Shown here piece after piece: positions 1 through 4,400 of a stretch of 8,138 nt of DNA. Position numbers and translations under genes: made by a program. Origin of the DNA: an uncultured Chitinophagaceae bacterium (GTDB lineage Bacteria > Bacteroidota > Bacteroidia > Chitinophagales > Chitinophagaceae); the NCBI GenBank assembly GCA_903841915.1, contig CAIMKO010000251.1, positions 1 to 8,138 of the forward strand. The letters are read 5' to 3'. The notes beneath the pieces are model-generated. The model was not told the origin of the DNA and did not search any database. It saw nothing but the letters and a program-made list of their open reading frames with translations. Position 1 is the first letter of the stretch; each line of letters opens with the position of its first letter.

Positions 1-407
1 CCGTGCAACACAAAGATTATCTTATAAATATTGTTTCTGTTTTTAAGAATGCCGGTATCCGCGTTTCCTTATTTGTTGATCCTGTGATCGAAATGATAGA
101 AGCAGCAGCCGTAACAGGAACGGACAGAATTGAATTATACACGGAAGGTTATGCTAGAGCGTATATCCAGTCGGGAGTTGATAGTCGGGAGTCAGGAGTC
201 AGACCTTATGTTGAAGCTGCCATTAAAGCAAAAGAATTAGGATTGGGATTGAATGCAGGCCATGACCTCGATCTCCAAAACCTTCAATTCTTTTCTAAAA
301 ATATTCCCTGGCTGGATGAAGTAAGTATCGGCCATGCATTGGTCTGCGATGCCATTTATCTGGGATTTGAAAATACGATACAGTTATACAAAAGGCAATT
401 GAAGTAA
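1..407 (+). CDS. pdxJ: Pyridoxine 5'-phosphate synthase PdxJ, C-terminal part (5' end outside window)
   Basis: PdxJ condenses 1-deoxyxylulose 5-phosphate with 3-amino-1-hydroxyacetone 1-phosphate to pyridoxine 5'-phosphate, the ring-closing step of DXP-dependent vitamin B6 synthesis in the cytoplasm. The frame is open from the left edge; 134 codons are visible of a family length near 240, so about 100 N-terminal residues are missing. Visible family motifs (numbered from the GTG at base 3) are AGIRVSLFVDP (17-27), TDRIELYT (40-47), PYVEAA (68-73), LNAGHDL (83-89) and SIGHAL (108-113). By alignment from memory, the His of LNAGHDL (87) corresponds to E. coli His193. Residues 56-66 are encoded by a 7-bp-period repeat, in a loop between strand and helix that looks variable in the family; the frame stays open through it. 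The GTG at base 3 is internal, not a start. mgtE follows on the same strand after 195 bp of repeat-rich DNA. Confidence 0.95.
   Translation, partial: VQHKDYLINIVSVFKNAGIRVSLFVDPVIEMIEAAAVTGTDRIELYTEGYARAYIQSGVDSRESGVRPYVEAAIKAKELGLGLNAGHDLDLQNLQFFSKNIPWLDEVSIGHALVCDAIYLGFENTIQLYKRQLK
170..203. repeat. Heptamer tandem array inside pdxJ, GTCGGGA type
   Basis: Consecutive 7-bp units begin at 170 (GTCGGGA), 177 (GTTGATA, diverged), 184 (GTCGGGA), 191 (GTCAGGA) and 198 (GTCAGAC, partial). The period is exact although the array is coding, so each unit is read in a different frame. It encodes pdxJ fragment residues 56-66, between two well-conserved motifs. Heptamer arrays with very similar units are known to me as STRR repeats in cyanobacteria; any relation is inference. 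Confidence 0.75.
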
Positions 408-423
408 CACTCATAAAAGACGT

Positions 424-559
424 GCTGTTACCCTGAGCCCGCCCGGATGAACATCCGTTCGGACGGGGCACTCGAAGCCTGCCCGACTATGTCATTCAGG
501 CGGGGGTAATCAAAAACATTCGTTACAAAATCATATTTCGAGAACCTCAACATGACATC
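424..559. repeat. Nested inverted-repeat element between pdxJ and mgtE
   Basis: Outer arms TGTTACCCTGAG (426-437) and CTCAACATGACA (546-557) are imperfect inverted repeats, 8 of 12 matching. Inside are two GC-rich stem-loops. The first spans 438-468, with CCCGCCCG on the left and CGGACGGG on the right. The second pairs CCTGCCCGA (478-486) with TCAGGCGGG (496-504), 8 of 9 positions pairing if one G-T wobble is allowed. The first stem-loop sits between CCTGAG and ACTCGAAG, which look like two halves of one small element, so it seems to have inserted into an older repeat. No reading frame of note crosses it. It fills most of the 195-bp gap and is much richer in GC than the sequence on either side. 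Confidence 0.7.
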
Positions 560-568
560 TTACTTTTG
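536..568 (+). promoter_or_regulatory. Candidate Bacteroidota-type promoter for mgtE
   Basis: TACTTTTG at 561-568 matches the Bacteroidota -7 consensus TAnnTTTG fully. A weak -33 match, TTTCG, lies at 536-540 with a 20-bp spacer, near the 19-bp spacing reported for this promoter class. Transcription would begin near 572, giving a leader of about 30 nt before the mgtE ATG. The -33 half lies inside the right arm of the upstream repeat element, so only the -7 box is independent of the repeat. Confidence 0.4.
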
Positions 569-602
569 ACATAACTGCATTTCCATATAAATTTAGAAAT
601 AT

Positions 603-1982
603 ATGAACCAAAAGCACTTTTCCAAAATAAAACGCTGCATCGAAACACAGGATGCAAAAATGTTGAGAAGGTTTTTGAAATATATCAGACTCAATGATCT
701 CTTATATATCATCGAGCATTTGAATGAAAAAGAACAGATCGGGCTCTTTGAGATAATGAACGATTATTGGGCAAGCAAATGCTTGAAAGTATTGCCGTTA
801 AAGGTAAAGCGCAATATCATGAAGCATATCAATCATCAACATGCAGCAAGATTGTTGAACAGTATGCCCGATGATGACCGTACCACTTTCTTTGAAGAAT
901 TACCAGGCCTGGTGGTGACAGAACTCATCAAATTATTAGACGATAAAGAAAGAAATGATACGCTTACTTTATTAGGTTATCCCGAAAAATCCGTGGGCCG
1001 TTTAATGACGCCGCATTATGTAGCAGTAAAAAAAGAATGGACGGTGAAAGAGGTATTTGATTATATCAAATTTCACGGACAAAATTCAGAAACCGTGAAT
1101 GTGATCTATGTAGTAGATGACGAAGGTGTACTGATCGATGATATCCGTATCCGTGAATTCTTATTTGTGGATCATGAGAAACTGGTAAGTGAAGTCATGG
1201 ACGGAAGATATTTATCCTTGCTGGTCACTGATAAAGAAGAAGACAGTATCGAAGTATTTAAAAAGAATAATCGTTTTGCATTACCGGTAACAGATGATAA
1301 GAATGTGCTGCTTGGTATTGTAACGATAGATGATGTGTTACGTTTGGCAGAAGAAAGTACTACGGAAGATATCCAGAAAATGGGGGGATCGGAAGCTTTG
1401 GATGAACCGTATACACAGATCAGCTTTTTCAATTTGATCAAGAAAAGAGCCGGCTGGCTGATCATTTTGTTTTTTGGTGAAATGCTTACTGCCAGTGCTA
1501 TGGGACATTTTGAAGGAGAGATCAGCAAAGCAGTGGTGTTGGCATTATTCATCCCATTGATCATTTCCAGTGGCGGTAATTCGGGCTCACAGGCATCATC
1601 TATTATTATTCGTGCCATGGCATTGGGAGAAGTAAAATTCAAAGACTGGTTCTATGTAATGCGCAAGGAAATATTCTCCGGAATTGTGTTAGGGATCATA
1701 TTGGGAAGCGTTGGTTTTATCCGTATCGCTTTATGGCAGCAACTCAACTGGGGACATTATGGTATACACTGGTTACTTGTTGCCACTACTATTTTCTTTT
1801 CCTTGATCGGTATTGTTTTATGGGGAACAATTTCGGGAAGTATGCTGCCCATGCTACTGAAAAGATTGGGCTCCGATCCTGCTGCATCTTCTGCTCCATT
1901 CGTTGCAACACTGGTGGATGTAACAGGACTCATCATTTATTTCAGCATCGCATATGTGATCATGCAGGGAACATTGCTGTAA
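603..1982 (+). CDS. mgtE: Magnesium channel/transporter MgtE
   Basis: MgtE is a homodimeric inner-membrane Mg2+ channel whose cytoplasmic N and CBS domains sense Mg2+ and close the pore when it is plentiful. The 459-aa length is close to Thermus MgtE (450). Domains seen: N domain about 20-135; two CBS domains about 135-195 and 196-255, the second ending LLGIVTIDDVLRLAEE; a linker helix about 255-283; then five membrane segments near 284-303, 307-335, 355-375, 388-415 and 430-455. Pore-region signatures are SSGGNSGSQ (322-330), SDPAASSAP (424-432) and LVDVTG (437-442). Asp439 lies where the pore Asp432 of Thermus MgtE falls, by counting back from the C-terminus. The ATG at 603 is chosen because it gives a full-length N domain; no Shine-Dalgarno is visible, as usual in this phylum. 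All expected domains are present. Confidence 0.96.
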   Translation: MNQKHFSKIKRCIETQDAKMLRRFLKYIRLNDLLYIIEHLNEKEQIGLFEIMNDYWASKCLKVLPLKVKRNIMKHINHQHAARLLNSMPDDDRTTFFEELPGLVVTELIKLLDDKERNDTLTLLGYPEKSVGRLMTPHYVAVKKEWTVKEVFDYIKFHGQNSETVNVIYVVDDEGVLIDDIRIREFLFVDHEKLVSEVMDGRYLSLLVTDKEEDSIEVFKKNNRFALPVTDDKNVLLGIVTIDDVLRLAEESTTEDIQKMGGSEALDEPYTQISFFNLIKKRAGWLIILFFGEMLTASAMGHFEGEISKAVVLALFIPLIISSGGNSGSQASSIIIRAMALGEVKFKDWFYVMRKEIFSGIVLGIILGSVGFIRIALWQQLNWGHYGIHWLLVATTIFFSLIGIVLWGTISGSMLPMLLKRLGSDPAASSAPFVATLVDVTGLIIYFSIAYVIMQGTLL

Positions 1983-1988
1983 TTTTTT

Positions 1989-2119
1989 GTTTCACACAAC
2001 GCTCACAGAGAATACAAAGAATACCAAAGATTTCTTTGTGCGCTTTGCAACCTTAGTTACTTTGTGTAAAACAAAAATTCCTTTGTGTCCTTCGTATTCT
2101 TTGTTCCTTTGTGTGAAAC
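1989..2119. repeat. Inverted-repeat element, CACAAAG/CTTTGTG family, copy A
   Basis: The 131-bp segment is bounded by a perfect 11-bp inverted repeat: GTTTCACACAA at 1989-1999 and TTGTGTGAAAC at 2109-2119. A second perfect 11-bp pair is nested inside: ACAAAGAATAC (2014-2024) and GTATTCTTTGT (2094-2104). The centre repeats CTTTGTG-like words. It begins 6 bp after the mgtE stop, so the transcript could fold into one long hairpin that may protect or end the mgtE mRNA; this is inference. Short open frames across it are low-complexity by-products and are not called. It shares TTTCTTTGTGC with the copy before bshC (2031-2041 and 6154-6164). Confidence 0.75.
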
Positions 2120-2168
2120 TCTCCCTTGATTTCCGTTCATATAGCCCTCCTATCATTCATCACAAATC

Positions 2169-2201
2169 TTTGTATTATTTATGGATGGTTGACTAGTTTC
2201 C
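2169..2201 (+). promoter_or_regulatory. Weak candidate promoter for the DUF2911 gene
   Basis: TTTG at 2169-2172 and TAGTTTCC at 2194-2201 resemble a Bacteroidota -33/-7 pair (TTTG, TAnnTTTG), but the -7 box misses its last two bases and the spacer is 21 bp. If correct, transcription would begin close to 2206, with a leader of about 14 nt. The -7 box lies in the loop between the two arms of the inverted repeat at 2184-2219. Confidence 0.25.
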
Positions 2202-2219
2202 CTTTTTAAATCAACCATC
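2184..2219. promoter_or_regulatory. Perfect 9-bp inverted repeat ending at the DUF2911 start codon
   Basis: GATGGTTGA at 2184-2192 and TCAACCATC at 2211-2219 are exact reverse complements separated by 18 bp. The right arm ends at the base before the ATG at 2220. It could be an operator dyad or, if transcription starts upstream of 2184, an mRNA hairpin that covers the ribosome landing site. The sequence alone cannot separate the two. Confidence 0.5.
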
Positions 2220-3326
2220 ATGAAAAAACTATTTATTGCGATTGCTATAGCGATCAGCATTTCATCCTTTGCTCAAAGGGCTCTAACAACAGCTCCGAGC
2301 GGCGGAAATAAAAAAGCATCCGTGAGTGAAAGGATCGGCATTACGGATGTAACGATCCATTACGACAGGCCTGCAGTAAAAGGAAGAGAAGGAAAGATCT
2401 GGGGACAATTAGTACCGGTTGGATATTCGGATCAGGGATTCGGCAGCAGCAAAGCAGCACCCTGGCGTGCCGGTGCCAATGAATGCACGACCATTGAATT
2501 TTCAACCGATGTAAAGATCGAAGGACAGGAATTGAAAGCAGGTAAATACGGATTCTATATTGCCTACGATCCCAATGAAAGCACATTGATCTTCTCCAGG
2601 AACAACACGAACTGGGGAACTTTTTATTACGATCCGAAAGATGATGTATTGCACATGAAAATAAAACCCGTTGCAACAGATAAGAGTGTTGAATGGCTGA
2701 AATATGAATTCGTCAATCAATCAGAGAATGCGGCAACCGTGAATCTGGTTTGGGAAAAATTATGCTTCCCTTTTAAAGTAGAAGTGGATCTCAATAAGAC
2801 ACAGGTAGAATCTTTCCGCAAAGAATTAAGAACTGATATGGGATTCTTCTGGTTAGGCTGGCAAACAGCAGCACAATGGTGTGCGAATCATAACAGCAAT
2901 CTGGAAGAAGCATTGTTGTGGGCTGATACTGCTACCAATCCGAATGTCTTGGGCAATAAGAATTTTATTTCCCTTAGTACAAAAGCTGCGGTATTGGCAA
3001 AACTCGGGAGAATGGAAGAAGCCAAAGCCACCATGATGGAAGCAGTGCCACTAGGCAGCATGTTGGAGATACATCAATATGCCAGGACCTTACTGCAGCA
3101 AAAGAAGACCAAAGAAGCATTGCAGGTCTTTCAAACAAACAATGAAAAGAACCCTAATCAGTTCACTACCCTGTTTGGTTTAGCAAGAGGATATTCCGGT
3201 GTGGGTGATTATAAAAAGGCATTAGAATATGCAGAGAAGGCTTTGCCCTTAGCTCCTGCTGGTCCTAATAAAACAAATGTAGAAAGATCCATTTCATTGC
3301 TGAAGGAAGGAAAAGATATTAATTAA
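2220..3326 (+). CDS. Secreted DUF2911 domain protein with C-terminal TPR-like repeats
   Basis: The product is 368 aa. Residues 1-18 form a Sec signal peptide: MKK, a hydrophobic run, then SSFA with likely cleavage before Gln19. No lipobox Cys is present, so a periplasmic location is inferred. Residues about 27-190 match the DUF2911 family as I know it: VSERIGITDVTIHYDRP (35-51), GREGKIWGQLVP (55-66), WRAGANECTTIEFS (82-95), LKAGKYGFY (105-113). Residues about 200-362 are helical, with one clear TPR-like unit (GLARGYSGVGDYKKALEYAEKALPLAP, 320-346) and a likely one at 254-275. DUF2911 has no established activity known to me; TPRs suggest protein binding. The start is set by the signal peptide directly after ATG. 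Flanks are a repeat element upstream and a strong hairpin downstream, so it is probably transcribed alone. Confidence 0.9.
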   Translation: MKKLFIAIAIAISISSFAQRALTTAPSGGNKKASVSERIGITDVTIHYDRPAVKGREGKIWGQLVPVGYSDQGFGSSKAAPWRAGANECTTIEFSTDVKIEGQELKAGKYGFYIAYDPNESTLIFSRNNTNWGTFYYDPKDDVLHMKIKPVATDKSVEWLKYEFVNQSENAATVNLVWEKLCFPFKVEVDLNKTQVESFRKELRTDMGFFWLGWQTAAQWCANHNSNLEEALLWADTATNPNVLGNKNFISLSTKAAVLAKLGRMEEAKATMMEAVPLGSMLEIHQYARTLLQQKKTKEALQVFQTNNEKNPNQFTTLFGLARGYSGVGDYKKALEYAEKALPLAPAGPNKTNVERSISLLKEGKDIN

Positions 3327-3337
3327 GATCTCACCCC

Positions 3338-3363
3338 AGCCCCTCTCCAAATGGAGAGGGGCT
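3338..3363 (+). terminator. Strong stem-loop after the DUF2911 gene, possible terminator
   Basis: AGCCCCTCTCC (3338-3348) and GGAGAGGGGCT (3353-3363) form a perfect 11-bp stem with an AAAT loop, starting 12 bp after the stop codon. What follows is only CGTTTCA, not a real T run, so intrinsic termination would be weak. The same kind of C-rich/G-rich hairpin occurs as a dispersed repeat in many genomes, so it may be a repeat serving as a 3' end. Confidence 0.55.
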
Positions 3364-3397
3364 CGTTTCAAAACATATTTGATTTCTCGAACGACGC

Positions 3398-3410
3398 TTA
3401 GCCGCAAAGG
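3398..3410. repeat. Fragment of the CACAAAG repeat family before purE
   Basis: TTAGCCGCAAAGG matches TTAGCCACAAAGG at 6108-6120 with one mismatch in 13. The 6108 copy is the left end of a complete inverted-repeat element. Here no right arm follows, so it looks like a solo or decayed half-element. The match is short and could be chance. Confidence 0.35.
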
Positions 3411-3413
3411 ATG

Positions 3414-3441
3414 TTTCAAAAAATAAATTTCAACTATCTTG
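3414..3441 (+). promoter_or_regulatory. Candidate promoter for purE
   Basis: TATCTTG at 3435-3441 resembles the Bacteroidota -7 box TAnnTTTG with one T missing; TTTC at 3414-3417 is a possible -33 box, spacer 17 bp. This would start transcription near 3446, about 11 nt before the ATG at 3457, and would place the upstream in-frame TTG (3439) outside the mRNA. TAAATTTC at 3424-3431 is an alternative -7 box. Confidence 0.4.
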
Positions 3442-3456
3442 CAGCATAATTATTTT

Positions 3457-3978
3457 ATGAAAAGCATCCATCCTTTAGTCGGAATCATCATGGGCAGCGA
3501 CAGCGATCTTCCTGTAATGCAGGCAGCTGCCGATATTTTAAAGCAGTTCAATATCGCTTTCGAATTAACCATCGTTTCTGCTCACCGCACGCCCATGCGT
3601 ATGGTGGAATATGCAGGTAAAGCAAAAGAGCGCGGACTAAAAGTAATTATTGCCGGGGCAGGCGGTGCCGCACATTTGCCCGGAATGATTGCTTCAATAA
3701 GCACATTGCCGGTTATCGGCGTTCCTATCAAATCAAGCAATTCTATTGACGGCTGGGATTCAGTACTCAGCATTTTACAAATGCCCAACGGTATTCCCGT
3801 TGCAACAGTGGCATTGAATGCAGCAAAGAATGCAGGCATATTGGCTGCCGAGATCATTGGTACAAATGATGAGAATATTTCTATCACTTTACAGAACTAC
3901 AAACAACAAATGCAAAATGAGGTCCTGCACAAAGCCGAAAAGCTAAAAGGTGACTGGACCAATGAGTTTGATATCTAA
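3457..3978 (+). CDS. purE: N5-carboxyaminoimidazole ribonucleotide mutase PurE (class I)
   Basis: PurE moves the carboxyl group of N5-CAIR to C4, giving CAIR in de novo purine synthesis; it works in the cytoplasm as an octamer. From the ATG at 3457 the protein is 173 aa, the usual size for bacterial class I PurE. Motifs seen: GIIMGSDSDLP (9-19, phosphate loop), SAHRTP (41-46, with the presumed catalytic His43, matching E. coli His45), GAGGAAHLPGM (67-77), GVPIKSS (88-94) and GWDSVLSILQMPNGIPVATVA (99-119). A TTG six codons upstream (3439) is in frame, but it overlaps the candidate -7 box and adds residues the family does not need. Tandem purK is absent: the next gene is an unrelated membrane protein, so purE stands apart from purK here. 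Confidence 0.97.
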   Translation: MKSIHPLVGIIMGSDSDLPVMQAAADILKQFNIAFELTIVSAHRTPMRMVEYAGKAKERGLKVIIAGAGGAAHLPGMIASISTLPVIGVPIKSSNSIDGWDSVLSILQMPNGIPVATVALNAAKNAGILAAEIIGTNDENISITLQNYKQQMQNEVLHKAEKLKGDWTNEFDI

Positions 3979-4062
3979 ACATTGATGAATTAGTTTTTTG
4001 TTGCCGGCAATTGTATTCCATATCATCATCGTTGCGTCGCACTCTTCAACATTTCTGCAATC

Positions 4063-4365
4063 ATGAAGAATAAGATCATTAAAATACTTGTTTTACAATT
4101 TTTGATTATTCTAACGTTCTTGTCAATTACAAACTACTTATTCATTAATTATAAACCTTCCGACCCTGTTGGAACTGGACTTCAACAAGCTGCATTAACA
4201 CTTTTAGATTTTATTATAACACTAATAATCTGTGTTTTTTTAATTGTAAAAGCTAAAAATAAAAAGGAAGGCCTACTAACCCTTGCAGTCAATATCTTCT
4301 CTATATTTTTTTGGATAATAATATATGTTCTAGTAGAAGATAAAATTTCTAATTATCTGTTTTAA
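4063..4365 (+). CDS. Small three-helix membrane protein, not recognised
   Basis: The 100-aa product is mostly hydrophobic, with likely membrane segments at 5-29, 42-63 and 70-91. Charges fit the positive-inside rule: MKNKIIK at the N-terminus and KAKNKKEG (63-70) would face the cytoplasm, and the NYKPSDPVGTG loop the periplasm. There is no signal peptide cleavage site, catalytic motif or family I can name. My hand count of GC is 77 of 303 bases (about 25%), far below the roughly 50% in a sampled stretch of the adjoining purE, which suggests a recent arrival or a lineage-specific gene. Long hydrophobic runs rich in Ile, Leu and Phe account for part of the bias. No Shine-Dalgarno is visible. 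It converges on bshC with 35 bp between stops and no obvious terminator. That it is a real gene rests on its clean hydrophobic topology and ATG start. Confidence 0.65.
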   Translation: MKNKIIKILVLQFLIILTFLSITNYLFINYKPSDPVGTGLQQAALTLLDFIITLIICVFLIVKAKNKKEGLLTLAVNIFSIFFWIIIYVLVEDKISNYLF

Positions 4366-4400
4366 AGAATCATAGCCTTATCCTTGAAATAAAAGACTGA

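Noticed and set aside
170..203. Possible CRISPR-like array
   Set aside because: Units are 7 bp with no spacers; this is a tandem heptamer array.
1172..1642. 156-codon open frame on the minus strand opposite mgtE
   Set aside because: It lies wholly within mgtE, which has complete domain support. The translation is Ser/Ile/Leu-rich with no family motif, as expected of an antisense shadow.
1733..2196. Two plus-strand open frames overlapping the mgtE 3' end and the following repeat
   Set aside because: One is a shifted frame of the MgtE membrane region, rich in Cys and Phe; the other is translated from the CACAAAG inverted-repeat element. Neither shows protein-like composition.
2341..2720. Minus-strand open frames opposite the DUF2911 gene
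   Set aside because: The plus-strand gene has a signal peptide and family motifs; the antisense products are Cys- and Arg-rich with no recognisable domain.
3439..3456. TTG start six codons upstream for purE
   Set aside because: It overlaps the likely -7 box, and the ATG at 3457 already gives the normal PurE N-terminus with GIIMGSDSDLP at residues 9-19.
4001..4010. TTGCCGGCAA palindrome between purE and the small membrane gene
   Set aside because: A single perfect 10-bp palindrome after a T run; too short to call a terminator or operator, and no second copy was seen in the window. The rest of this 84-bp gap shows nothing I can name.
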